Assembly: GCA_032622095.1 (NCBI GenBank) | Contig: CP136061.1 | Coordinates: forward strand, 7,946,734-8,010,733 | Direction of reading: 5' to 3' | Length of the DNA stretch: 64,000 bases | From: Siphonodentalium dalli | Taxonomy: Eukaryota; Mollusca; Scaphopoda; Gadilida; Siphonodentaliidae | In this document: in pieces, positions 1 through 11,533 of the stretch | Position numbering within the stretch: position 1 is the first letter of the stretch | Layout of the letters: every line of letters begins with the position of its first letter | The notes under the pieces: model-generated | What the model saw: the letters and a program-made list of their open reading frames with translations, nothing else | Database searches by the model: none | Told to the model about the DNA's origin: nothing | Translations under genes and position numbers: made by a program

Positions 1-1110
1 TCTACATGTCATTGTTAACATTATTGACAAATTTTATGATGATCAGACTAAAAGTAGGACCTGTAGCCCGTGCTAAAGGATTTAGTCATGCAAAGAGTAA
101 AATCCAAGACGGCTGCTGGCGGCCATGTTTTTTGGCCGAATGACCCAAAAATGACTCGTTCCAATCTACATGTCATTGTTAACATCCATGACAAATTTTA
201 TGATGATCAGACTAAAGGTACGACCTGTAGCCCGTGCTAAAGAATTTAGTCATACAAAGAGTAAAATCCAAGATGGCTGCTGGCGGCCATGTTTTTGGCC
301 AAATGACACCCCAAATTACTCGTTCCCATCTACATGTCAATATTAACATCCATGACAAATTTCATGATGATCAGACGAACAGTACGACCTGTGGCCCGTG
401 CTAATGGATTGAATTTTGAAAACAAAGATGGCCACTGGCGGCCATGTTTTTTGTCCGAATGACCCCAAAATGACTCGTTCCCATCTACATTCCAATTTCA
501 ACAGCCATGACAAATTTCATGATTATCAGACTAAAGGTACGACCTGTAGCCCGTGCTAAAGGATTTAGTCATACAAAGAGTAAAATCCAAGATGGCTGCT
601 GGCGGCCATGTTTTTTGCCCGAATAACCCAAAAATGACTCATTCCCATCTACATGTCATTGTTAACATCCATGACAAATTTTATGATGATCTGACTAAAG
701 GTACGACCTGTAGCCCGTGCTAAAGGATTTAGTCATGCAAAGAGTAAAATCGAAGACCGAATGACCCCAAAATTACTCGTTCCCATCTACATGTCAATAT
801 TAACATCCATGACAAATTTCATGACGATCAGACGAACAGTACGGCCTGTAGCCCGTGCTAATGGATTGAATTTTGAAATCTAAGATGGCCACTGGCGGCC
901 ATGTTTTTTTTCCGTATGACCCCAAAATGAATCATTCCGGTACAAATGTTGATGTCAACAGCTATGACAAATTTCATAATGATCCGATCAAAGGTACGAC
1001 CTGTAGCCTCTATTGTTGACGCCGCCCGTACACACGCACACACGCACACACGGACGACAAAGCCATGGCAATAGCTCAAACTTTACAAAGTAAAGTTGAG
1101 CTAATAAGTT
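1..1110 (+). repeat. Tandem repeat array, about 160-bp unit, with CA-rich tail
   Basis: Diverged units of about 160 bp repeat in head-to-tail order; the phrase GGCTGCTGGCGGCCATG or its variant recurs near 110, 271, 427 and 592. The array ends in a CA-rich stretch and then a short inverted motif around 1070-1110 (CTTTACAAAGTAAAG, AGCTCA/TGAGCT). The same array and the same terminal motif recur at 7950-9490, so the tail is probably the end of a mobile repeat. Short ORFs in the units are by-products of the repeat. The array runs off the left edge of the window. Confidence 0.85.
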
Positions 1111-1392
1111 GCTGTATTCATGGGGCAGTCGGGTGATTGTTGGAGGATGATTATGCGTGATCATCATTTGTATCGGTTGAATGGATTGAGCACGGACTGA
1201 TCAATTATTGTGGAGAGAGAAGGTAGATTTAGCTATCATTCAATGTTCAGCTTCGAAGGTGTGTCACCTCCCACACACCCATGATGCAGAAAATGTTTGC
1301 ATATAATAAAAGTTGACAGTGAAAGATTTGTCCAGTAACATTGAAATCTCCATGGCAATCAAATTTTAGTAGGGATTGATATGCATATATAT

Positions 1393-1530
1393 CCCAGAGT
1401 AAAGTAAGAGTAAGTTATATGATAATGGATGGTTATTCCCAAGATCGTACATTATTTTACAAACAACTATCCATTATTTTAATAACAGATGCTCAATATC
1501 CAAATTAATGAACAGTTATTTTACTCTGGA
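1393..1530. mobile_element. Small MITE candidate
   Basis: About 138 bp bounded by an inverted motif: CCAGAGTAAAGTAA on the left and its near complement TTATTTTACTCTGG on the right. No clear target duplication was found. The rest of 1110-1860 shows nothing I recognise. Confidence 0.35.
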
Positions 1531-1867
1531 CCATTTAATTTTCCATGACTTGCATATATGACACCATTATGTCTGATTGATTAATTGCTAGAAACATGAC
1601 AGAAGGGATATACCTATAGAACCTCAGTCAAATTTCAGGCATGTCGTTTAACGTATACAAAGGCATTGAATTTTCAACTGTTAAAATTTCTCGAATTTAA
1701 TTCTGATCTGGAGTGGCATGTTGTAGCACCCCTCACATAAACTTACATAGTAATTTACATCTAAATGAAGTCCTTCGATCTTCAGTATAAGGATCTCAAT
1801 CAACACGATTGCCAACTCTCTGATTTGGCATACCGCGCGCACCAATCAGTCATTCAATATTCATTCA

Positions 1868-2070
1868 AGGATTTTTTTACCCTGTGCCAATGCATTGGCC
1901 TAACAATTTTTTATCATTTTTTTAAAATAAATGTTTCTTACAATTTTTAGGACATAAAATAAAAAACATCCATTACCCTGCAGGGAGCCCCACACATATA
2001 TAGAAGCATATAGAAGAGTGTTGTCTGCTCATGTTTGTCTGGGGCTCTGTATGGGTGAAATATGTCATAC
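1868..2070 (-). mobile_element. Palindromic (triple-hairpin) element, partial, with collapsed hairpin
   Basis: Partial copy of the element at 5001-5378, in opposite orientation. It starts with the T-run plus ACCCTGTGCC edge, then shows only the 12-bp core CCAATGCATTGG (1887-1898) where other copies have a 67-bp palindrome. It continues through the AT-rich spacer into the central hairpin (GAGCCCCA arm to TGGGGCTC arm, about 1988-2051). The loss of the inner palindrome is described in the findings. Confidence 0.7.
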
Positions 2071-2285
2071 TTATAATTTAAAACAAGTGCCAAAATATAA
2101 GGGCAAAACTCCGAGGATAAAATTGTTAAATCTATCACAAAAGGAGCTCATTTCACATACGTCGTGTTCAGTCAACAGTCGGAAATGCGAAGAGGTACTG
2201 CCGGTCCATTAAGTTGACAATGGTCCGGGCAGCCAATGAGTGAGCGGATAAGGCTAAACACATGGAACAACTCAGGTGTCTTGAC

Positions 2286-2817
2286 CAGGGAAGGATCCAG
2301 GGCTCCTTTGATACCTGTTACAGGTTTGGGCGCCCAAACTCTGGTGGCCTAAATTCCCCAAATTGCAAGTGGATAGTTTTATTAAAGCTGAATTTTCTAT
2401 ATTTTGAAGGAAATCTTCTATTATATTTCAACAACATGCAATGCAAATCATCAATATACAGTTGATATAGAGCCTTTATTTGCTTAATCAAGTGTCCAGT
2501 GAGAAATATTTTAACCCTTTCATGACTGGGGCTTCTTGAAATTTTGCAAAAATCCTGTGCCAATGCATTCTCTTATATAAATGAGAGTCTCCCATCTAAG
2601 GAGCCTCGCATATATAAGATAATACATTGGCCTTTATCTTGACCTTGTAAGCCAGTGCATTTTCTTATGCGGGATCTTTAATGCTGCACCTAAGGGAGGG
2701 GGGGGGGACCCCCTCCCGTACCTACCCCCTTCTCAAGTCTACGGCCCTCGGGATATGCCTTCGGCATATCATGGTCCCAAAACAGGTGTCCCCAAAAAAT
2801 ACCTGGATCCATCCCTG
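2286..2817. mobile_element. hAT-type non-autonomous element, 8-bp TSD
   Basis: 532 bp with terminal inverted repeats CAGGGAAGGATCCAG and, on the other strand from the right end, CAGGGATGGATCCAG. Flanking 8-bp direct repeats GTCTTGAC lie at 2278-2285 and 2818-2825. An 8-bp TSD with a CAGGG terminus is typical of the hAT superfamily. No transposase is present. A palindromic TTAACCCTTTCATGA-type element is nested inside (from about 2510) and a G-run lies near 2698. Confidence 0.85.
2510..2680 (+). mobile_element. Nested truncated TTAA MITE with 67-bp-type hairpin
   Basis: Begins with TTAACCCTTTCATGACTG, as in the complete element at 7298-7565, followed by a degenerate palindrome at 2560-2630 (CCAATGCATT arm to AATACATTGG arm) and a shortened second hairpin (about 2650-2672). 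The right terminal repeat of the complete element is missing. It sits inside the hAT element 2286-2817, so it inserted later or arrived with it. Confidence 0.6.
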
Positions 2818-3713
2818 GTCTTGACCCAATTTCGGGTTAATATATTTTGATCAGAGGGGACGCTTTAAACAAATGGACTCAGCCAAGTTTTAAGTCAGAT
2901 AGTAGCTTCAAACTGTACATTATTTCCATGGGCGTAGCCAGCGAGGGTTCGATGGGTTCGGACGAACCCGACCTGGAAAACAGAGTGCCCTCGTCGCCTG
3001 ACTAATTCAGATTCAACGTTAAGTTAATGAACCCCCGAAGTTGCCCGAGCGAACGAACCGTCGAACCCTGGGAGTCAGGCGACGAGGGCACTTTAGCATT
3101 TCGGAAAATGTATTGACAATTGTGTTTCCGTAGAATCTGATCACACGTCAAAAGACCACGACGTCGGAACTCTGACGTAGCTTCCGACAACAACAAGGCG
3201 GTATTTTTGAAGGTCGTTTTGGCCAACTGTGCCGACAACAAAACAAAAGATTAGCGAGTTGCAAGCGAGCGGCAAGAAACATGCTCGGCCGATAATAGAC
3301 TATTTCACATCAAACTTGAGGTCCGTATGATGTTTCATTGAAATTCGCACATACGCCCGGGCGAAAATTTGATTTTAACATGAATCAAATCAATAGTCCC
3401 ATGGCTGATGCCAGTGATGGCATGTCGCATGATGTGAGCATTATAATACGTCAACATTGTGTTCAGTTACAACTAAGGTGAAGATGTATGAATGTGTGTC
3501 AAATTTGTTTTCACAGTTGTTGGCAATTATGAACGGATAGACAGTTAGACACAGTGTATACATGCAAACAATATAGGGCATAAGGTCCATTCAGTGTATT
3601 TATTCGTAATTTCGTTGTGGCCAACAACTTTTTTTCGTGGCAAGCTGTGTTCCGAGACCCGAGTCCGTGTAGTCACGGTCACGATATGCATATGATAATG
3701 TTGTAGCTAATAT

Positions 3714-4235
3714 ATGCTACCATATATTATCGTTGTGATACTGGTCAACCATATACTGAGGACGATGCTTGTAGTTTCTGGACATGAAGCCCCATCCCCA
3801 CACCAAAGGGTTTTAATAAAAATCATCGAGCCATCTGTGGTGCAGTATCTGCCGGATTTGTCCAGTGCCGAATGCGTTGAAGATGAATACTTCTCGTGGC
3901 AAAAGAGGTGTAGGGAAATGGCTGTGGATCAAGCGCCCAAGTCTTGTGCCGCTGCCCTAGAGACATGTAGACCAGCCATCTACCCAAATTTATATTCTCT
4001 TCTGAAGCTTGTCTGCACAACTCCAGCTACACAATGCGAGTGTGAAAGAAGTTTCAGTGCCATGCGTAGATTATCGAACTATATGAGGGCTACAATGGGC
4101 CACCAGAGACTGTCATCATTAGCGCTGATGCACATTCATTATGATTGGCCAATAGAGTGCGCCAATGTTGTGGATATCTTCGCCCGCAAACATGCACGGC
4201 GAATGGCATTGCAGAGTTTATTCGCCGACATATGA
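3714..4235 (+). pseudogene. hAT transposase, C-terminal dimerisation-domain fragment
   Basis: A 173-residue open frame whose second half is a typical hAT dimerisation domain. It has YPNLYSLLKLVC followed by TPATQCECERSFSAMRRLSN (about residues 106-125), then ...MGHQRLSSLALMHIHYD. The CERSFS...R...N...M...RL..LALM.I pattern is diagnostic of the family. The first 40 residues look like read-through of non-coding sequence. No DDE core, BED or THAP domain is seen upstream, so the product cannot be an active transposase. It lies in the same orientation as the surrounding element and ends 620 bp before its right terminus. Confidence 0.85.
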
Positions 4236-4430
4236 TCACTAAATGATTCAACCTTGAAAAATTGTCGTTCAATTCAATATATTATACCCCACTTCAGCCA
4301 ATATGATACCGTAACAATTTCGAGTAAGATCGCACGGGGATTTAATACGTAGATTATATTTTGGGATGGTTGGGTTTGATCACTGTTCTTTATTGTTGAG
4401 TCGATACTACACGTGGGCCCATACATGAAC

Positions 4431-4502
4431 CACAGGAGTCTGGAATTTGGTCAAAAACCCACTTTTATTGGAGGGTTTTTGACCAAATTCCAGGCTCCTG
4501 TG
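4431..4502. mobile_element. 72-bp hairpin MITE with 7-bp TSD
   Basis: Two arms of about 30 bp (CACAGGAGTCTGGAATTTGG... and the complementary ...CCAAATTCCAGGCTCCTGTG) surround a loop of about 12 bp. Direct repeats CATGAAC flank it at 4424-4430 and 4503-4509. Practically the whole insertion is the hairpin. It is nested in the hAT element 2927-4855. Confidence 0.75.
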
Positions 4503-5000
4503 CATGAACAAACATTAGTACATTATATATGACAATGTACGAAGACAAACTCTATCATGCCATATATCCTCACATAATCGTTAGTTAAAATCAAAAAATC
4601 AGTTTTTTACCTCTCAATTATAGGCGCAGATATTATAAAAATATGCTCCAGATTCGCTCTCGATAGGATCAATTTTTCAAAATTTGCACGGGGGAGGCGC
4701 CCCGGGACCCCCACCAGCAGGAAGGGGTTACCCCATCCCGCACACTCCCCCATCGGCGCTTTGCGCAGCGCCGCGGTCGGCGCCTTTGCGCCGAGTCCTA
4801 TGCCCATAAAATGAAAATTCGAACCTGCCTTTTCAAAATGCTGGCTACGCCCATGATTATTTCAGCAAATGGAACAATCCCGGAGTACGGGCTCGATTAA
4901 TCCATTCACTGAAATAATGTACAGTTTTCAGCCATTATCCTATATATAAAACAGGTGTATACGTTGTTTATGTAAACAATTCAAAACTGACAAAAATAGT

Positions 5001-5378
5001 TTTTTTACCCTGTGCCAATGCATTCTCTTATATATGCGAGTCGACCATAGGTCGCCTCGCATATATAAGAAAATGCATTGGCCTAACAATTTTAATAATT
5101 TTTTCTTGTATTCTTTAACAATTTTATAATTTCACCCATGAATACAGAGCCCCAGACAAACATGAGCAGACGACACTCTTCTATATGCTTCTATATATGT
5201 GTGGGGCTCCCTGCAGGGTAATGGATGTTTTTTATTTTATGTCCTAAAAATTGTAAGAAACATTTATTTTAAAAAAATGATAAAAAATTGTTAGGCCAAT
5301 GCATTCTCTTATATATGCGAGGCGACCTATGGTCAACTCGCATATATAAGAGAATGCATTGGCACAGGGTAAAAAAAT
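5001..5378. mobile_element. Triple-hairpin palindromic element (complete)
   Basis: The fullest copy of this form. Outer edges TTTTTTACCCTGTGCC and GGCACAGGGTAAAAAA are inverted. Immediately inside lie two 67-bp near-perfect palindromes (5015-5081 and 5296-5362), each CCAATGCATT...AATGCATTGG. The two are in opposite orientation to each other, as shown by their asymmetric centres. A third, different hairpin (GAGCCCCA...TGGGGCTC, about 5152-5212) lies in the middle, between AT-rich spacers that are also inverted (TAACAATTTT / AAAATTGTTA). No ORF of note. Confidence 0.8.
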
Positions 5379-6398
5379 CCCGACTTACGACTGGATTTGA
5401 TATGGCGGGTCACATATATAAGTGAATGCACCACTGGCACATGATCGTTAATGTTGCATGGTGACAGTTTCAGTTCTTATTCGTTCCTGAAGATGCATGT
5501 GTATAATCAAGGCCACCACGTCAATGACGTCATATCATTTTGATATTTGAATAGTTATGAAATTAAATGACCATTAAAGTGATGTGAAACAGTCCGTTGT
5601 GGTGATAATATAGAAATGGAGAATAATATTGTTCAGAGTAGTTATTTTTACAAATATTATATCCAAATTGACAACGCACACCGTCATTGTTATATATTAA
5701 TAAATGCAGTGACTGCCGATGTCGAAATCATTTTTGTTAGTTTATCGCCGATAGAAGCGTCCCGATTTGAGTATAAATATTTACAATTTAGTGTAGTTCA
5801 GACAATGTTTTCTATGGAGTGGTACGGTCGATTTGCTTGAGATTTTCAGAGATGTTAGTAGAATTCTACATTCCTCAAGTTGGCTTGCCGCCTGGATACT
5901 AACTGATCAGTTTCACGTATGCTCCAAACAAGTACATAAATATTAACTCACCAGTTTCTCGCAACCAAACAAGAACAATATGTCTTTAAAGAAGTACATG
6001 TAAAACAACCACGTTGGCAGCTGACTATCAACATGACAGTATGTCCGTTGTCACTCCATGGTGGTGGATATAGAGATATGCTTTCGTGTTCCTTTGTATG
6101 GGAATATGTGTATTTCTTACAAGTATTGCAACATCGACGATTTTACCATGATTTACATATGAATAATGGTTTTAAGAATGCATGCACTCATGTCAATATA
6201 ATTGTCTATATTCAGTCCAATCGTCTGTAATGTAATTCAATAACATAGCTAATTTTCCTTGTGATTTGATATAAACAATGAAGTTGTACTATATTTTACG
6301 CTCACACATCGGTGCTCAAAAGATGGTATTGCGCGAATTTAAATACAACAAAGGTAGATCATTTTGCTTGAACAAACTGATCAAATTTGATATATTTA
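5379..6398. other. No recognised feature
   Basis: AT-rich sequence with only short ORFs lacking family motifs. I see no repeat, exon signature or element ends here. Confidence 0.5.
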
Positions 6399-6540
6399 GG
6401 GTGTTTTGTGATTTCGGAAAGGTTCAGGGCAAATATACTGTGGCAAATTTAGTTAATGGGCGACGGCATAGCCAGAGCCCATTAACAGGTATTCGCCGCA
6501 GTATATTCGCCCTGTACCTTTCCGAAATCACAAAACACCA
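6399..6540. mobile_element. Fold-back element, about 140 bp
   Basis: Long inverted arms (GGTGTTTTGTGATTTCGG...GTTAATGGGC against GCCCATTAAC...CCGAAATCACAAAACACC) enclose a loop of about 16 bp. The arms are about 60 bp with a few small differences. The whole element is a hairpin. No target duplication was resolved. Confidence 0.7.
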
Positions 6541-7297
6541 CACTGTTATCCCCATTCTAATTCTCTTCGAACTTAAAACGTTATTTCGACACACACATGC
6601 CTTGTAATTATAGATGAAATGTGCAGACATAGAATACACTCTGCCAATTCACGACTTTTTGTTTTAATTTTAATGCGCTGGATAAAATATAGTTCCTCAA
6701 TTAGCATTGCTCTTATCGTTAAAAATGCTGATCAAGATGAAAAATTGCGACCTCGAATAGAAATAAATATGCAGAACAATTAGTTTCTACATGTACCTGA
6801 TGTCTTTTTCAGATGTTTACCACTTACAAATTGCGGTTTTGATTTTACCGCGAACTTGAAGTTGAAACTTGAATTGAAACAATGGAAAATTGTTTACTGA
6901 ATGAGATGTATTTCATGTCGTATCTGTCGCGGTTTCATGTCAAGAAATTTGGACAAATGATATCGATGGGATACAGGGCGATTGTACTGACTGTCAAATT
7001 TCGACAAAAGCTACTCCGCTGGTTTGTTTATATAGCAACGGAAGTCAATACACCGGGCGCCTACTCTATACATCTACTCGAAACGTCGCCGGCATGTACT
7101 GCGTAAGGGTGACGTCATGGAGAGAAACAGAACAGTGAGCGCATCTGGATTGGGCATGGACGAGATTAGGAATTCAGCTGATGGCAATAATGGCGCGCAG
7201 GAATATCTAACATTGAAGTGGTGAACCGGACTATACATTGCGACAGGTTATCGATGAATCCGGGGGTATATTGGCTTAAGTGCATTAGAATAAACTA
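6541..7297. other. No recognised feature
   Basis: Unassigned AT-rich sequence without convincing exons or repeats. Confidence 0.4.
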
Positions 7298-7565
7298 TTA
7301 ACCCTTTCATGACTGTAGCTTCCTAAATTTTTGTGAAAACCCTGTCCCAATGCATTTTCTTACATATGCGAGTCACCATACATGTAGGTCACCTTAAATA
7401 TATAATAGAATGCATTGGCCTAACAATATTTACCTTGATCTTGTAAGCCAGTGCATTCTATTATATATACGAGGCTCTCTACGGGAGATTCACATATATT
7501 AGAGATTGCACTGGCAAAGGGTCTTTAATGCTTCACCAACGCAGCTCACATCATGAAAGGGTTAA
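7298..7565. mobile_element. TTAA MITE with two hairpins (complete)
   Basis: Ends TTAACCCTTTCATGA and TCATGAAAGGGTTAA are perfect 15-bp inverted repeats including the TTAA. TTAA duplication and a CCCTTT-type terminus fit the piggyBac superfamily. Two internal palindromes lie at 7347-7418 and 7448-7514, both diverged versions of the 67-bp family, joined by a short spacer containing CTTGATCTTGTAAG. The element carries no coding capacity. Confidence 0.8.
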
Positions 7566-7949
7566 AGGGGGACTGGCTCAAGTCATAAACTCATTTTCAT
7601 TATAATTACCATTTGCATCATTCACAACAGTGTATTTTACACTCATCATTGGCTCAATTAATTCATTTGTTGCATATATTCTGTTGAATATAACAGGAGA
7701 TGGTCCCATAAATGGCCAGATTTAGTGTACAGTCCCCATTTAATATTTAGTGAACAGGAATGTCAATAATCACTTTAAAACTGAAAGTAAAACTAGAGAT
7801 GGGCCATATTGAAAATTTCCTAAGTCATAAAAGGGGGATAACTCCACAAAATGAAAGTGTCAATGACACTGTAGCTCAACTTGGAAAGGGAATAATTTCA
7901 TGTGTTAAAGTCAATGGAGTGATTAGGAATGTGGAAAGTTGAAAGGCCT

Positions 7950-9490
7950 AGTTATGCATAGAGTAAAATCTAAGATGGCCGCCATGTTTTTTTGCCGAAT
8001 GACCCCAAAAAGACTCGTTCCCATTTACATGTCATTATTAACATCCAGTACAAATTTCATGATGATCTGACAAAAGATACGACCTGTAGCCTGTGTCAAA
8101 GGATTTAGTCATGCAAAGAGTAAAATCCAAGATGGCTGCTGGCAGCCATGTTTTTTGACCAAATGACCCCGAAATGACTAATTCCCATCTACATGTCATT
8201 GTTAACATCCGTAACAAATTTCATCTGACCAAAGATCTGACCAAAGCTACGACCTGTAGCCCGTGCCAAAGGCTGCTGGTGGCCATGTTTATTGGCCGAA
8301 CAACCCCAAAATGACTCGTTCCCATCTACATGTCAATATTAACATCCATGACAAATTTCATGATGATCAGACGAGCAGTATGACCTGTAGCCCGCGCCAA
8401 TGGATTGAATTTTGTAATCCAAAATGGCCACTGGTGGCCATGTTTTTTTTCCGAATGACCCCAAAATAACTCGTTCCCATCTACATAACAATGTCAACAT
8501 TCATGACAAATTTCATAAAGATCGGACCAAAGGTACGACCTGTAGCCCCGCGCCAAAGGATTTAGTCATACAAAGAGTAAAATCCAAGATGGCTGCTGGT
8601 GGCCATGTTTTTTGGCCGATTGACCCCAAAATGACTCGTTCCCATCTACATGTCATTGTTAACATCCATGACAAATTTCATGAAGATCAGACCAAAGCTA
8701 CGACCTGTAGACCGCGCCAAAGGATTTAGTCATGCATAGAGTAAAATCCAAGATGGCTGCTGGCGGCCATATTTTTTGGACGAATGACCCCAAAATGAAT
8801 CGTTTCCATCTACATGTCATTGTTAACATCCATGACAAATTTCATGAAGATCTGACAAAAGCTACGACCTGTAGCCCGTGCCAAAGGATTTAGTCATGCA
8901 AAGAGCAAAATCCAAGATGGCTCCTTACGGCCATGTTTTTTAGCCGAATGACCCCAAAATGACTCGTTCCCATCTACATGTCATTGTTAACATCCATGAC
9001 AAATTTCATGAAGATCTGACCAAAGCTACGACCTGTAGCCCGTGCCAAAGGATTTAGTCATGCAAAGAGCAAAATCCAAGATGGCTGCTGGCGGCCATGT
9101 TTTTTGGCCAAACGACCCCAAAATGACTCATTCCCATCTACATGTCAATATTAACATCCATGACAAATTTCATGATGATCAGACGAGCAGTATGACCTGT
9201 AGCCCGCGCCAATGGATTGAATTTTGAAATCCAAAATGGCTGCTGGCGGCCATGTTTTTTGGCCGAATGACCCCAAATCGACTCGTTGCTATCTACATGT
9301 CATTGTTAACATCCATGACAAATTTCATGAAGATCTGACCAAAGGTATGACCTGTAGCCCGCGGGAAAGGAAATTGTTGACGGACACATGCACACACGGA
9401 TGCACGCACACACAGACGCACGCACACACGCACGACGGACGCCTATCCATGGCAATAGCTCAAACTTACAAAGTAAGTTGAGCTAAAAAA
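7950..9490 (+). repeat. Second tandem array of the about 160-bp unit
   Basis: About nine units of the family at 1-1110, again with GGCTGCTGG(C/T)GGCCATG phrases and CATCCATGACAAATTTCAT. It again terminates in a CA/CG-rich stretch (9375-9440) and the inverted motif ACTTACAAAGTAAGT...AGCTAA. Open frames of 60-100 codons here share the phrase GGHVFWPNDPKMTRSHLH only because they read the repeat. Confidence 0.85.
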
Positions 9491-10090
9491 GTTGGATAGA
9501 CCTCATAATCACAGGTGCACAGGTTCCCATGGTACTAAATATCTGTGCCAAGTTTTAACAAAAATTTACCAAAAAATGTAGTAATAAAAGCTTGGACAAA
9601 GGTATACCCCTGTATTGAACATTTTCTAAGTCGAAAAAGAGCCATAACTCCACACAAAAAAGTCGGACAGACCTCATAATCACAGGTGCACAGGTTTCCA
9701 CGGTGCTAAATATCTGTGCCAAATTAAAAAAAAATGACCAAAAAATGTAGTAATAAAAGCTCGGACAATCGTATACCCCGTATTGAACATTTTCTAAGTC
9801 GAAAAAGGGAAATAACTCCACAAAAAAAGTCAGACAGACCTCATAATCACAGGTGCACAGGTTCCCTTGGTACTAAATATCTGTGCCAAGTTAAAACAAA
9901 TTGACCTAAAAATGTAGTAATAAAAGCTTGGACAAAGGTATACCCCGTATTGAACATTTTCTAAGTCGAAAAAGGGCAATAACTCCACAAAAAAAGTCAG
10001 ACAGACCTCATAATCACAGGCGCACAGGTTCCCTTGGTACTAAATATCTGTGCCAAGTTTAAAAAACAAAAATTATCAAAAAATGAAGGA
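9487..10090. repeat. Tandem array, about 168-bp unit, four copies
   Basis: The phrase GACCTCATAATCACAGG recurs at about 9500, 9668, 9836 and 10004. Units also share TAAGTCGAAAAAG and AATAACTCCACA. The sequence just before the preceding array (7790-7860: TAAGTCATAAAAGGGGG and ATAACTCCACAAAA) is related to this unit, so the two arrays are probably parts of one larger dispersed repeat. Confidence 0.8.
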
Positions 10091-10184
10091 ATAAATACTG
10101 GCACGTATGAAAGGACGAGCAGATTCCAAAATACTTTGAGATCTGACAACATGTGGTCGAGCTATATGTGAGGATGCAGGCAGG

Positions 10185-10720
10185 CCTGATAATAAGGTAC
10201 CTGTCATGTGCAGAATGAGGTCCCCAGAGGGTGATGCTTAGTTATGCTATAAACTTATTCACATACATCTATTTCTAGCGGGCTAGCATCACTAAATGCA
10301 CCCATCAGGGACCTCATTCTGCTTAGACCTCATCTTATCTGGAAATTTACTTTATTATAAAATTTCTATAGAAACTTACTCTCAGGTACCTAATAATAGT
10401 GTCAGCACGATTATTAAATTTGGAGAAAATTCCCAACGATCACTATTATTTGGCATTGAGACATAGAGTGAAATTGCCATCACTATTATTAATTTCAGCC
10501 TAAATCCCCACCCATCACTATTAATAGGCCATCACGATTATTAGGCACCTGAGAGTATTCACATAGATTCTATTTCTTTTTTGTTTTGTTTAGTTTCTCT
10601 GTACCCCCAACTTGGCAGACATCATTGCATAATCGAGGTTCCCAATGGGTGTACAATACATTACAATATTCACTACTTGGGAACTTCAATCTGAGTTTAT
10701 GTCTCCCATAGAAGATGAGG
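10185..10720. repeat. Dispersed repeat (copy 1), interrupted by a MITE
   Basis: Shares GCAGAATGAGGTCCCCAGA, GGGGACCTCATTCTGCTTAG-type phrases and TTCCCAATGGGTG with 12955-13220 and, for its start, with 14040-14090. Relative to the copy at 12955-13220 it carries an extra segment at about 10377-10568. Confidence 0.65.
10377..10555. mobile_element. MITE inside dispersed repeat
   Basis: Inverted termini ACTCTCAGGTACCTAATAAT and (reverse strand of the right end) ACTCTCAGGTGCCTAATAAT; the interior repeats CACTATTATT and CATCACTATTA. The related repeat at 13100-13125 lacks it, reading straight from GTAGAAACTT into TCTATTTC, which serves as an approximate empty site. Confidence 0.6.
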
Positions 10721-11099
10721 CCATGCAGAATGAGGTCCTAAGATTGTAAATTTAGTGATGCTAGCCCGCTGTGCAGGATAGCATCACTAAATTTACCCTC
10801 TGGGGACCTCTGGGGTCAGTCTCAGCAGGATAGCGTCACTAAATTCACCCTCTGGGGACCTCTGGGGTCAGTCTCAGTCTGGATGCAGGATGAAGACATT
10901 TTACAGATAAACAAAATGTGAACAACAAATATTTAAAAATATTTGTCACACACCAACTCATTAACAAAGTATAACAATCGTTCGTAACAGCCCCCATCGC
11001 ATACCCCTTATATACCACTATAAAACAGACAATTATGGCGACAATTATATATGATGATGTACTGTACTGCCATGGTTACATTTAGATGGTGCGCGAATG

Positions 11100-11460
11100 T
11101 CTAGATTTGAGTGGTACAGTCAGTGACAGAGTGCTGTCGCATGCGGACTTGGTGGATGTGGCATGCACTCTGTGGGCATTGTAGGTTTGTGGAACTTGTT
11201 TTAAAGATGAATTTTAGTTATAACTTGAAACTCGACATTGCATCGTGTCTTTATGGGATTCTGGGTGCGGCATGGCTGCAGTGCCCCATGTGTGCGTGCT
11301 GTGTCCTCTGATTTGTCAATCCTTTGCTCAGTATCACTGACTGCCTTGGTCCAATTTGGACACGCATGAATGACTTATCCTGGTCCTAATGTATGCCATT
11401 ATATATAATGTGCAATGTTATGTAACTTTATGTTAATGTCTGAATAAAAGATATTTTAAA
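11100..11460 (+). other. Possible transcript 3' end
   Basis: AATAAA at 11443-11448 follows sequence of more even base composition than its surroundings. No conserved reading frame is evident; the longest frame (11111-11311) is unconvincing. It could be the terminal exon of a non-coding or unrecognised transcript, or chance. Confidence 0.2.
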
Positions 11461-11533
11461 ACAAATGCGAACAACACTGATATCATTTATAACAAAAACA
11501 TTTCTGGAACTTAAATTAGGTCTTGTAAGTATG

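Larger units (their letters stand above)
2927..4855 (+). mobile_element. hAT transposon, internally deleted, 8-bp TSD
   Basis: 1929 bp with 15-bp perfect terminal inverted repeats CATGGGCGTAGCCAG / CTGGCTACGCCCATG and exact 8-bp target duplications ATTATTTC at 2919-2926 and 4856-4863. It contains only the C-terminal part of a transposase (3714-4235), so it is an internal-deletion derivative that could move only with help from an intact relative. A 72-bp hairpin MITE is nested at 4431-4502. The left 300 bp contain a GCCCTCGTCGCCTGAC inverted pair around 2985-3095. Confidence 0.9.

Noticed and set aside
8263-9481. Proteins sharing GGHVFWPNDPKMTRSHLH
   Set aside because: Frames read through the 160-bp tandem unit; lengths follow the repeat and no start context or splice sites are seen.
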